Part shown: in pieces, positions 1 through 7,614 of the stretch
Numbering within the stretch: position 1 is the stretch's first letter
How the letters are laid out: every line of letters begins with the position of its first letter
NCBI GenBank assembly: GCA_020638655.1
Contig: JACKIC010000010.1
Span: 1 to 64,000 of the forward strand
Length of the DNA stretch: 64,000 nucleotides
Direction of reading: 5' to 3'
Source: Planctomycetota bacterium
GTDB taxonomy: Bacteria; Planctomycetota; UBA1135; UBA2386
Made by a program: the position numbers and the translations under genes
Notes under the pieces: model-generated
What the model saw: the letters and a program-made list of their open reading frames with translations, nothing else
Database searches by the model: none
Told to the model about the DNA's origin: nothing

Positions 1-27
1 CTCGAGGGCTGCGCGCAGGTCGACCAC
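1..27 (-). CDS. Possible 5' end of a divergent gene, cut by window edge
   Basis: On the minus strand a GTG at 27 opens a frame (V-V-D-L-R-A-A-L-E) that runs off the window edge. Seven bases upstream is TAGAAC (minus strand, 35-40), similar to the element before the TTG start at 33075. Nine codons cannot identify a protein. The rest of 1-140 holds no other convincing gene. Confidence 0.2.
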
Positions 28-124
28 GGTGCGAGTTCTAGCCGCCGGCGCGCGCGGCGGCCACAAACTGCTCGCGCCCGCGCGGTGATCCGCGTTCGCA
101 CCACCGGGATGCCGCCGCCTTGGT

Positions 125-130
125 TAGGCT
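125..130 (+). promoter_or_regulatory. -10-like TAGGCT just before a start codon
   Basis: TAGGCT stands out in GC-rich surroundings and ends 10 nt before the ATG at 141. Transcription from it would give an almost leaderless mRNA. No clear -35 box is visible. Confidence 0.4.
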
Positions 131-140
131 GCCCGGCCCC

Positions 141-2969
141 ATGTTGCAGGCCGGTCCCGAATCTCCTGTCAGCGCGCCGCGTCGGCCGCTCTGGCACACC
201 GTCGTCTTCGTCTCGATCTGCGTGCTGCTCGCCTATCTGCCCGCGGCGCTCGGGGCGGGCTTCCTGTCGACCTTCGACGACAACTTCTTCTTCGGCCCCG
301 ACAACCCCGAGTTCCGCGAAGGGCTCGGCGCGGTGCTCGACCCCGGGCGCACGATCGCCAACGTCTACCTGCCGGTCGCCCACGGCTCGCTGTGGCTCGA
401 CTACTGGCTCGGCGGCGGCGCGCCGCTGTTGCCGCACCTGATGTCGCTGCTGTGGCACATCGGCGCGGTGGTGGTGTTCGTGCGGTTCGCGCTCGCGTGC
501 GGCGTCGCCAGCGCACCCGCGCACCTGGCCGGGGCCCTGTTCGCGCTGCATCCGGCGCTGGCCGAGTCGGTGGCCTGGGTGTCGAGCCGCAAGGACCTCA
601 CCGCCGGCGTGTTCGTGTTCGCGGCGCTCTGGGCCGCGCGGGTGCACGCGCTCCGGCCGCGCGCGGCGCTGCTGGTGCTGATGGCACTGCTGCAGGTGGT
701 GGCGATGTACTGCAAGGCGACCGCGGTGGTGACGCCGCTGCTGGCCGCCTGCCTGGTCGCGACCGCGGGAACGGCGCCGCGCCGCTGGCTCGCGCCGCTG
801 GTGCTGCTGCTCGTCACCGTGCCCACGGCCCTGCACCACCAGGCGATCGCCGCGGCGCAGGGCACGCTGGCCGCCGCGCCCGTCGCCGACCGCCTCGCGC
901 AGGCGCCGGGCGCCCTGCTGCACTATCTGTCGACGACGCTGTGGCCGACGCAGCTCAACGTGCTCTACCCCGAGGTGCAGACCCTAGAACGGTTCCGCAA
1001 CGCGCTGCCGCTCGCGAGCGCGGTGCTCGCCGCGCTGACCGCGCTGGTGACGTTCTGCCTGTGGCGCACGCGCTGGCGGCCCGTCGGCGTCGCCGTGCTC
1101 TGCTTCGTCGTCGCGCTGCTGCCGTTCAACACCGCGTATCCGGCTTCGTCGATCGCCGCCGCCGACCGCTATCTGTACCTGGCCGTGCCGTTCGCGGCGC
1201 TGGGCGCGTCGATGGCGCTGTGGCGGTGGTTGCCGCGGCCGTTCGCGCTCGGCGTCGGCGCCGCGCTGGTGGTGGTCCTGGCGATCGCCGCGGGGCGCCG
1301 CGCGATGGTGTTCGGCGACGACGAACGGCTCTGGTCGGACAGCCTCGCGGTCGAGAACGACAACGCCGTCGCGCACCTCAACCTCGTCGGCGCGTGGCAG
1401 CGCCGCGGCCCGACCGAGCTGCGTGCGCTGCGCGACCACCTCGAGCAGGCCGCGAGGGCCGCGCGCTACCCGGTGCACGCGCTGCGCGCCGAACAGCTGC
1501 TCTCGCGGGTCGCGGTCCTCGACGGCGACTACGCCGGCGCCGCGCAGCACGCGCGCGCCGCGATCGCCGCCGCCCAGAAGCTCGTCGACGGCGAGACCGC
1601 GCCGGCCCGGCAGCAGCAGGCGCGCGGCCTGCTGGTCGCCGCTCAGCTCGCCGCGATCGAGCCGCTGCAGCTCGCGCACGACAAGGCCGAGGCCAACGCG
1701 TGCTACGAGGCCGCCAAGGCGCTGGTGCCCGATCACCCCGAGGTGATCGCGTTCGGCGCGATGCGCGAGCTCGAACAGGTGCTCGCCGGACTGCAGGCCG
1801 GCGCCGCCGACGGCGGCCCGCTGCGCCTCGCCGCGGACGACCCGCGGCTGCTGGCAACGGTGCAGCGCCTCGAGCAGGCGCAGGCGGCCAGCCCGCAGTC
1901 GGCCAGCGTCTGCTGCGCGCTGGCGGAGTGGTACCGCGCCGCCGACCGCGCCCTGCCGGCGCTGCGCAGCTACCGGCAGGCGATCGCCGCGCAGCCCGAT
2001 CGCACCGAGGGCTGGCTCGGCGCCGCGCGGCTGCTGCGCGAACGCGACCAGTACGCCGAGGCCGAGGACTACGCGCGCCGCGGCCTCGACCAGCACGAAG
2101 ACCCTGCCCTGCGCCAGGAACTGGCGCTCGCGCTGGTCGGGCAGGGGCGCCTCGACGACGCCATCAACCAGCTCGAGGCCTACCTCAAGGTCGCGCCCGA
2201 CGATCACGACGCCGCCAAGGTGCTCGCCAACGTGCTGGTGGTGCAGGCCTACGCGCGCCTCGGCAAGCAGGAGGCGACCCACGAACAGGTCCTGGCGATG
2301 GTCGAGCGCGCGCTCGCGCTCAACCCCAAGGAGATGAAGGCGCACCTGGTGCTCGGCCGGGTGCGGCGCGAGCAGCGCCGCTTCGCCGACGCGGTGCGCC
2401 ACCTCGAGGAGGCGCACCGGCTGCTGCCGACCTTCGACGAGGCCACCGAGATGCTGGTGCAGAGCCTCGTCGACCTCGGCTACGACCACCGCCTGCGCGG
2501 CGACGACGAGGCCGCGGCGGCGGCGTGGCTGCGCTGTCGCGAGCTGTCGCCGGCGAGCGTCGAGGGCACGGCGATCGGCATGCAGCTGCAGGCGATCTGG
2601 CGCAAGTTCGAGCAGCGCGGCATCGAACGGCTCGGCGCCGGCGACGTGCCCGGCGCGATCGCCGACTTCCGCCTGTGCCTGCGTATCGATCCGGCGCAGC
2701 GCTGGGCCGCGTGGCTGCTCGCCCAGGCCCTCTACCGTCAACCCGACAGCGACCTCGCCGAACTGCAGCAACTGTGTGCGCAGGCGGTCGAGTGGCAGCA
2801 GGAGCATCAGCTCGACCGCAGCCAGCAGGTCTACCTGATGGCGATGGTGCAGGCCCGTGCGGGCGAGGGCGCCAAGGCGCGCCAGACGGCCGCCGACTAC
2901 CTCGCGGCGCCCGACGCCGACGCCCGCGACAACGTGCTCGACGCGCTGCGCAAGATCGCCGCGCAGTGA
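141..2969 (+). CDS. TMTC-like multi-pass membrane protein with C-terminal TPR repeats
   Basis: A 942-residue protein. Roughly the first 410 residues hold about ten hydrophobic helices; the rest is soluble helical TPR repeats. The N-terminal part carries a first-loop acidic pair (FDDNFF) and the ALHPALAESVAWVSSRKDL signature typical of TMTC/GT-C-fold glycosyltransferase-like proteins. The related eukaryotic TMTC proteins transfer mannose from a lipid donor to proteins in the lumen. A periplasm-facing glycosyltransferase is therefore a reasonable inference, but substrate and activity are unknown. ATG at 141 is preferred over an in-frame TTG at 120 because it lies just after TAGGCT. It appears to be a single-gene unit. 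Confidence 0.75.
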   Translation: MLQAGPESPVSAPRRPLWHTVVFVSICVLLAYLPAALGAGFLSTFDDNFFFGPDNPEFREGLGAVLDPGRTIANVYLPVAHGSLWLDYWLGGGAPLLPHLMSLLWHIGAVVVFVRFALACGVASAPAHLAGALFALHPALAESVAWVSSRKDLTAGVFVFAALWAARVHALRPRAALLVLMALLQVVAMYCKATAVVTPLLAACLVATAGTAPRRWLAPLVLLLVTVPTALHHQAIAAAQGTLAAAPVADRLAQAPGALLHYLSTTLWPTQLNVLYPEVQTLERFRNALPLASAVLAALTALVTFCLWRTRWRPVGVAVLCFVVALLPFNTAYPASSIAAADRYLYLAVPFAALGASMALWRWLPRPFALGVGAALVVVLAIAAGRRAMVFGDDERLWSDSLAVENDNAVAHLNLVGAWQRRGPTELRALRDHLEQAARAARYPVHALRAEQLLSRVAVLDGDYAGAAQHARAAIAAAQKLVDGETAPARQQQARGLLVAAQLAAIEPLQLAHDKAEANACYEAAKALVPDHPEVIAFGAMRELEQVLAGLQAGAADGGPLRLAADDPRLLATVQRLEQAQAASPQSASVCCALAEWYRAADRALPALRSYRQAIAAQPDRTEGWLGAARLLRERDQYAEAEDYARRGLDQHEDPALRQELALALVGQGRLDDAINQLEAYLKVAPDDHDAAKVLANVLVVQAYARLGKQEATHEQVLAMVERALALNPKEMKAHLVLGRVRREQRRFADAVRHLEEAHRLLPTFDEATEMLVQSLVDLGYDHRLRGDDEAAAAAWLRCRELSPASVEGTAIGMQLQAIWRKFEQRGIERLGAGDVPGAIADFRLCLRIDPAQRWAAWLLAQALYRQPDSDLAELQQLCAQAVEWQQEHQLDRSQQVYLMAMVQARAGEGAKARQTAADYLAAPDADARDNVLDALRKIAAQ

Positions 2970-2978
2970 AGGTCGCCA

Positions 2979-3053
2979 GGGAACTGATTCCTTCGGTGGT
3001 GCTCGGCGCAGCGCCGCGGCGCGTCGCGGTGCACCACGCGAGGAATCAGTCCC
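2979..3053. repeat. Imperfect 75-bp inverted repeat (long hairpin)
   Basis: The left arm at 2979-3003 (gggaactgattcct, then ggtggtgc) is mirrored by the right arm at 3030-3053 (gcaccac, then aggaatcagtccc), around a GC-rich centre. It starts 10 nt after the stop of the TPR gene. No T-run follows, so it is not a classical intrinsic terminator; it could be an mRNA 3' end stabiliser or a REP-like element. No second copy was noticed in this window. Confidence 0.5.
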
Positions 3054-3073
3054 GCACATCCGGCGCCTCGGCG

Positions 3074-3102
3074 TTGCGCGCGAGCGTGCACCTCGCTACG
3101 GT
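3074..3102 (+). promoter_or_regulatory. Candidate promoter TTGCGC-17-TACGGT
   Basis: A -35-like TTGCGC (3074-3079) and a TACGGT -10 (3097-3102) are separated by 17 nt, just after the long hairpin. A transcript would have a leader of about 120 nt before the gene at 3229. Confidence 0.4.
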
Positions 3103-3228
3103 GCCGCGGCTGTCACTCGGTCGGTGACGGCGCGGCTCGGTCGGCCGCGCAGTGTTCGTTCGAATGCAGGTTCGAGGGGCGTCCGGGCGTGGTTCGCCGG
3201 GGCGGCTCGTTCCCGCAGAGGTCTTCTG

Positions 3229-3912
3229 ATGTCATTGCCCGGTCAGGGCGATGGGGGGTGTTTCGTGGCTCGCAAGGCAAGCGACATGATCATGCTGCTC
3301 AGCTCGCGCGGTAAGGCGCGGCGCAGCAAGTCGAGTCCGTCGTTCCTGGGCTCGTTGAGCCAGGTGGTCTCCGGCCTGTTCGGCAGCAAGCAGTCGGGCA
3401 GCCGTTCCAGTCAGGGCCGGTCCGGCAGCTCCGGCCAGGCCGTGCCCGGTTGGTTGGCGCTCGGCGCCGCCCTGCTGTGCTTCGGCGCCGGCTTCCTGGT
3501 CGGCGGCAAGTTCGGCTCCAAGGATGCGCCCGATGCCGGGTTGCGCGCCGGAGTCGAGGACCGCAAGCCCGGTGTCATCGGCGAGGAGGAGTTCCGCAAG
3601 CTCAGCGCGACGTCGTTCGTGGTCTCGGGCTACACCGACTCCGACGAGGCCGTGGCGCTCGACAAGGCGCGCGCCCTGGCGCTCTGGCTCAGGAATGCCG
3701 GTCTGCCCAAGGCGCGGCCCTACCTGCGCAGTACCCCGAAGGCCACCCTGTGGACCGTGGTCGTCTACTACGACGGTGAGGCCGAGGCGGGGGTCACCAG
3801 GAGCCGCCTGCGGGCGCTCAAGGACGTTCCCGACGAGGCGTTCGAGCAGCTGCGCCGCGATCTGCAGGAAAAAGGGCCAGAGGGCTGGCCGATGTTGATG
3901 TCGATCCAGTAG
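3229..3912 (+). CDS. Membrane-anchored protein of unknown function
   Basis: A 227-residue protein. A basic, Ser/Gly/Gln-rich N-terminal segment is followed by one transmembrane helix at about residues 77-96 and an extracytoplasmic domain. That domain (about 120-225) alternates strands and helices and reads like a small alpha/beta fold: it contains VVSGYTDSDEAVALDKA and TLWTVVVYYDG. No family is recognised. The ATG at 3229 follows AGAGG by 7 nt; an in-frame GTG at 3265 after a run of Gs is the alternative and would remove 12 residues. Confidence 0.6.
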   Translation: MSLPGQGDGGCFVARKASDMIMLLSSRGKARRSKSSPSFLGSLSQVVSGLFGSKQSGSRSSQGRSGSSGQAVPGWLALGAALLCFGAGFLVGGKFGSKDAPDAGLRAGVEDRKPGVIGEEEFRKLSATSFVVSGYTDSDEAVALDKARALALWLRNAGLPKARPYLRSTPKATLWTVVVYYDGEAEAGVTRSRLRALKDVPDEAFEQLRRDLQEKGPEGWPMLMSIQ

Positions 3913-4037
3913 ACTCCTCGCCCCATTTCGGCGGCCGGACGACGGCTCCCGCGACGGGATGAGGCGCCTCGGCGCAGCCGCCCGCGACTCAGCGAGGCGG
4001 CGCCGGGCGCCGCGACCGTCAGCAGATCATTCGAGCG

Positions 4038-4043
4038 TAGGAT
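4038..4043 (+). promoter_or_regulatory. -10-like TAGGAT before small basic protein gene
   Basis: TAGGAT ends 10 nt before the ATG at 4054, which implies a very short leader. No ribosome binding site fits between them. Confidence 0.4.
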
Positions 4044-4053
4044 CTTCCCAGTC

Positions 4054-4275
4054 ATGTCGATTCACAGCAGTCTCAAGCTCTCGAGCGCCGGCGGCGGCCA
4101 GCGCAACGTCTGGACCCGCATGGAGCGCCTCGTGGCCCTCAAGAAGGCCGGTCGTTGGAAGGACGGCGAGGCCGTCGAGGGCCTGCCCAAGGTCCGCACG
4201 AGCTTCAAGGCCAAGGCCAAGCGCGCCAAGAAGGAAGAGCCGGCGGCCGAGGCCGACGCGAAGAAGAAGAAGTAG
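4054..4275 (+). CDS. Small basic protein of the PVC-type family
   Basis: A 73-residue, strongly basic protein beginning MSIHSSLK and ending in a run of lysines. It matches the short Lys/Ala-rich family shared by Chlamydiae, Verrucomicrobia and Planctomycetes (I recall this as TIGR04137). Its conserved parts are an N-terminal HSSLK segment, an NVWTRMERL segment and the basic tail. Its role is not established; nucleic-acid or ribosome binding is plausible from the composition. It is short, intact and has its own apparent promoter. It is also one of the better lineage markers in the window. Confidence 0.75.
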   Translation: MSIHSSLKLSSAGGGQRNVWTRMERLVALKKAGRWKDGEAVEGLPKVRTSFKAKAKRAKKEEPAAEADAKKKK

Positions 4276-4335
4276 TCGCGCGGCGCCCGACGCCCCGTCG
4301 CTCGCCCCCTCGGCGCGAGCGCGCCCCAGACATCC

Positions 4336-5508
4336 GTGTTAGATCCAGCAGGCATCCTCAGCGAGCGCGTCAAAGGCATCGAGCCGAGCGGCATCCGCCG
4401 CATCTTCGAGCTGATGGCGACGATGCAGGACCCGATCAACCTCTCGATCGGGCAGCCGCACTACGAAGCGCCGGCCGAACTGGTCGAGGCGGCGCACCGC
4501 GCGATGCAGCGCGGTATCAACCGCTACACGGTGACGCAGGGCCTGCCCGAGCTCAACGCGCTGATCCTCGCCGACGTCGAGAAGCGCTGCGGCGTGCGGC
4601 CGCAGACCAGCCTGGTGACCGCGGGTGTCTCGGGCGGGCTGATGTTGGCGTTCCAGTGCCTGCTCAACCCTGGCGACGAGATCCTGCTGCCGGACCCCGG
4701 CTTCGTGATGTATCGCCACCTCGCGACGCTGTGCGGCGCGAAGGTGCGCTACTACGACATCTACCCGACGCAGGAAGGCGGCCGGTTCGGCGTCGACCTC
4801 GAACGTTTCGCCGAGCTGTGCACGGCGCGCACCAAGGTCGTGCTGGTCAATTCGCCGAGCAACCCGACCGGCGCGGTGCTGACGCGCGAGGAGATCGAGG
4901 GCATCGCCGCGATCGCCAACCGCGGCGGCGCCGAGGTCGGCGGGACCTGGGTGGTCAGCGACGAGATCTACGACTTCTTCACCTACGAGGGTGAATACAC
5001 CTCGCTGGTCGGCAGCGCCGAGCGCTGCATCCAGCTCGGCGGCTACAGCAAGACCTACGGCATCCCCGGCTGGCGCATGGGCTACGCGACCGGCCCGTCG
5101 AACGTGCTGGAGGCGATGAAGACGCTGCAGCAGTTCTCGTTCGTGTGTGCGCCCGCGCCGTTCCAGCAGGCGCTGCTCGAGACGATCCCGAAGATCGACC
5201 TGTCGCCGTATCGGGCCGAGTACCGCGGCAAGCGCGACTACATCGCCGCGAACCTGCACCCGGCCTACGGGCTGCGCGCGCCCGAAGGCGCGTTCTACGC
5301 CTTCCCGCAGCTGCCGCGCACGGGCAGCGGCGCCGCGGTCGACAGCGACAGGTTCATGAAGGCGGCGATCGAGAAGAAGCTGCTGATCGTGCCGGGCAAG
5401 GCGTTCTCGGCCCGGGACACGCACTTCCGCGTCTCGTACGCGGCCGACGACGCGACCCTGGCGCGCGGCATCGACGCCCTCAACGAGCTGGCCAACCAGT
5501 TCGCCTGA
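4336..5508 (+). CDS. Class I/II pyridoxal-phosphate aminotransferase
   Basis: A 390-residue aminotransferase of fold type I, full length for the family. Visible PLP-binding features are N176 in SPSNPTG, D209 in SDEIYD, the Schiff-base lysine K239 in GGYSKTYG, and the phosphate-binding arginine in PGWRMGY. The overall pattern resembles the aspartate/aromatic aminotransferase subgroup that transfers amino groups between an amino acid and a 2-oxo acid. The amino donor cannot be read from sequence. The start is GTG, 60 nt after the small basic protein. The queE gene follows after 17 nt, probably on the same transcript. Confidence 0.85.
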   Translation: MLDPAGILSERVKGIEPSGIRRIFELMATMQDPINLSIGQPHYEAPAELVEAAHRAMQRGINRYTVTQGLPELNALILADVEKRCGVRPQTSLVTAGVSGGLMLAFQCLLNPGDEILLPDPGFVMYRHLATLCGAKVRYYDIYPTQEGGRFGVDLERFAELCTARTKVVLVNSPSNPTGAVLTREEIEGIAAIANRGGAEVGGTWVVSDEIYDFFTYEGEYTSLVGSAERCIQLGGYSKTYGIPGWRMGYATGPSNVLEAMKTLQQFSFVCAPAPFQQALLETIPKIDLSPYRAEYRGKRDYIAANLHPAYGLRAPEGAFYAFPQLPRTGSGAAVDSDRFMKAAIEKKLLIVPGKAFSARDTHFRVSYAADDATLARGIDALNELANQFA

Positions 5509-5525
5509 TTGCCGGCGGGCCTGAG

Positions 5526-6377
5526 ATGGACCTCAAGCGCGCGTTGCAGCAGGTGCAGAAGGGCGCGACCCCGGCGCGCAGCGACAGCCCGCGCGCCCCG
5601 CTGATCGAGGTCTTCGACTCGTTCCAGGGCGAGGGGCGCTTCGTCGGCGCGCGCATGCTGTTCGTGCGCGTCGCGACGTGCCCGCTGCGCTGCCTCTACT
5701 GCGACACGCCCAACAGCTATGCCGCGCCGGCGCGGTTCCCGGTGCGATTCGGCGTGCGCGAGGCGCAGGAGGCCAACCCGGTGCCCGCGGACCGCGCCGC
5801 CGAACTGGTGCGGCAGGTGGCGGTGGCGCTGCCCGCGCCGGGCCGCCCGGTGCGCGTCAGCCTGACCGGCGGCGAGCCGCTGGTGTTCCCCGAGTTCGTC
5901 AAGGCGTTCGGCCGCGGCGTGCGCGAACACGGCATGCGGCTGCACCTCGAGACCGCGGCGATCGATCCCGACGCGCTGTCGAAGTGCATCGACCAGGTCG
6001 ACCACCTCAGCGCCGACTGGAAGCTGCCCGAGACGCTCGGCCCCGCGGCGAGCCCGTCGGCGGCGCTGGCGCCCGGGCAGACCTTCGGCGAGCGGCACCG
6101 CCGCTGCGTCGAGATCGCCGTGCGGCGCGGCGCGACGGTCGACGTCAAGATCGTGCTGACGCCGGCGGTGACCGACCCGAGCCTGGAGCTGGCGCTGACC
6201 GAACTGGCGCCGCTGCGCGAGAAGATCGTGCTGGTGCTGCAGCCGGTGACGCCGTTCGGCGCGGTGACCCGTCCGCTGACGCGCGACGACCTGCAGCGGC
6301 ACGCCGCGGCGGCGCTGCGCGCGGGCTTCGACGTGCGCGTGCTGCCGCAGACACACAAGGTACTGCAGTTGCCTTGA
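5526..6377 (+). CDS. queE: 7-carboxy-7-deazaguanine synthase
   Basis: A 283-residue radical SAM enzyme that converts 6-carboxy-tetrahydropterin to 7-carboxy-7-deazaguanine, a step in queuosine precursor synthesis. The [4Fe-4S] ligands are C52, C56 and C59 (CX3CX2C, ending YCDTPNS). The family N-terminal motif FDSFQGEG is at about 30-37, and the SAM-binding GGEP is at 115-118. The C-terminal half has the partial-barrel strands expected (DVKIVLTPAV, IVLVLQPVTP). The ATG at 5526 fits family length. It lies 17 nt after the aminotransferase and is probably co-transcribed. No other queuosine gene is in the window. Confidence 0.88.
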   Translation: MDLKRALQQVQKGATPARSDSPRAPLIEVFDSFQGEGRFVGARMLFVRVATCPLRCLYCDTPNSYAAPARFPVRFGVREAQEANPVPADRAAELVRQVAVALPAPGRPVRVSLTGGEPLVFPEFVKAFGRGVREHGMRLHLETAAIDPDALSKCIDQVDHLSADWKLPETLGPAASPSAALAPGQTFGERHRRCVEIAVRRGATVDVKIVLTPAVTDPSLELALTELAPLREKIVLVLQPVTPFGAVTRPLTRDDLQRHAAAALRAGFDVRVLPQTHKVLQLP

Positions 6378-6406
6378 GCCGCGCCCAGCTGGCGCGTCCG
6401 TTCGGG

Positions 6407-6412
6407 TAGGCT
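6407..6412 (+). promoter_or_regulatory. -10-like TAGGCT before start codon
   Basis: GGTAGGCTTGCC lies 8 nt before the ATG at 6421. The same ten-base core GTAGGCTTGC occurs on the minus strand before the PNPase gene (13787-13792). A leaderless transcript is implied. Confidence 0.45.
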
Positions 6413-6420
6413 TGCCGGTC

Positions 6421-7614
6421 ATGATCGCGCGGTCGTTGGCGGTGTTCTCGATCTGGCTCGCGGGCCTCTTGCCCGTGGGGCTGGCGGCCCAGGAGGGCGA
6501 TCCGCAGGCGCCCAAGGTGGTCTGCCGCATGTGCGAGAGCCGCGGCTGCTTTCCGTGCACCAAACACGGCAAGCTGCTCGACCTCGAGCTGCCCGAGAAC
6601 GGCACGGTGTTCTGCAGCGTCGCGACCGTGTGCAAGGTCTGCGGCGGGTCGCTCGCGACCGACTGCAAGACTTGTGACAACGTGCCGGTACAGGAGCAGC
6701 TCGAGCAGCGGCGCAAGCTCGCGCAGGAGTGGCTCGCGGCGCGCAAGAAGAGCCTGCCCGAGGTCGAGGACCGCAAGGAACTGGTGCACATCAAGACCGC
6801 GCACCTCGACCTGTCGTTCTCGATCAAGCCGACCACGGTCGGCAAGACCAAGATCGACACGCACCCGCTCGCGCACCTCTACGCGACGCGCCTCGAGGAG
6901 CTGCGCACGCTCTACATGACCACGTTCGAGGTCCCGGAGACGGACCTCACGGGGCGGCTCGAGGTCTACATGTTCCGCGACGCGCAGGATCACGCGCAGG
7001 TCGGGCCGCGCGTCACCGGCATCGGCACGAGCCAGTCGACGGGCGTCAAGCTGATGGGCGTCGAGTGCGTGTTCTCGATGTGGCAGGACCTGCGGCAGAT
7101 GCCCAACGACGAGGCGCTGCACCGCAACCTCGTGCACAACGTCACGCACCTGCTGCTCAGCAACACCAAGCCAGAACAGTTCCTCGGCAACCGCAAGGCC
7201 GGCTGGATCGACGAGGGGGTCGCGCACTGGTTCGAGGACAAGGTCACCGGCAAGTGCACCAACTTCTGCTTCGAGGAGGTGCTGATGCAGCCCGGCGCGG
7301 GCTTCAAGGGCGGGCGCTGGCGCGCGCCGGTGCGGCGCATGGTCGACGCGGGCGAGGACAAGTCGTTCGCCGAACTGTCGATCCTCAACACCGACCAGCT
7401 GACCTTCACCGACCACGCGCTGGCGTTCGCCTACGTCGACTTCCTGCTCGCGACCCAGGGCGGCGCCAAGTTTCGGGATCTGGTCAAACTCGCCAAGCGT
7501 GACCAGCCGATGCGAGAGGCACTACAGACTGTCTACGGTTTGAATCCGCTGACGATCGTTGCTCCGTTCCGACAATGGGTGAAGGAAAACTACTCGCCGC
7601 TCGAGCCGCGCTGA
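6421..7614 (+). CDS. Exported Cys-rich peptidase-MA-like protein, active site degenerate
   Basis: A 397-residue protein with a signal peptide (residues 1-23, ending GLAAQ). A cysteine-rich part follows: C35-X2-C38, C43-X2-C46, C71-X2-C74 and C82-X2-C85 resemble two zinc knuckles or DnaJ-like rubredoxin knuckles. The C-terminal half resembles gluzincin or peptidase-MA folds: a zincin-like helix H239-N-V-T-H243 followed by WIDEGVAHWFE at about 262-272, where the third zinc ligand E265 would lie. The usual HExxH is HNxxH here, so the general base is lost and proteolysis is doubtful. It overlaps the next gene by 40 nt. Role unknown. Confidence 0.65.
   Translation: MIARSLAVFSIWLAGLLPVGLAAQEGDPQAPKVVCRMCESRGCFPCTKHGKLLDLELPENGTVFCSVATVCKVCGGSLATDCKTCDNVPVQEQLEQRRKLAQEWLAARKKSLPEVEDRKELVHIKTAHLDLSFSIKPTTVGKTKIDTHPLAHLYATRLEELRTLYMTTFEVPETDLTGRLEVYMFRDAQDHAQVGPRVTGIGTSQSTGVKLMGVECVFSMWQDLRQMPNDEALHRNLVHNVTHLLLSNTKPEQFLGNRKAGWIDEGVAHWFEDKVTGKCTNFCFEEVLMQPGAGFKGGRWRAPVRRMVDAGEDKSFAELSILNTDQLTFTDHALAFAYVDFLLATQGGAKFRDLVKLAKRDQPMREALQTVYGLNPLTIVAPFRQWVKENYSPLEPR

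Noticed and set aside
984..3059. Minus-strand open frame opposite the TMTC-like gene
   Set aside because: Shadow of the TPR region; no start signal or protein family.
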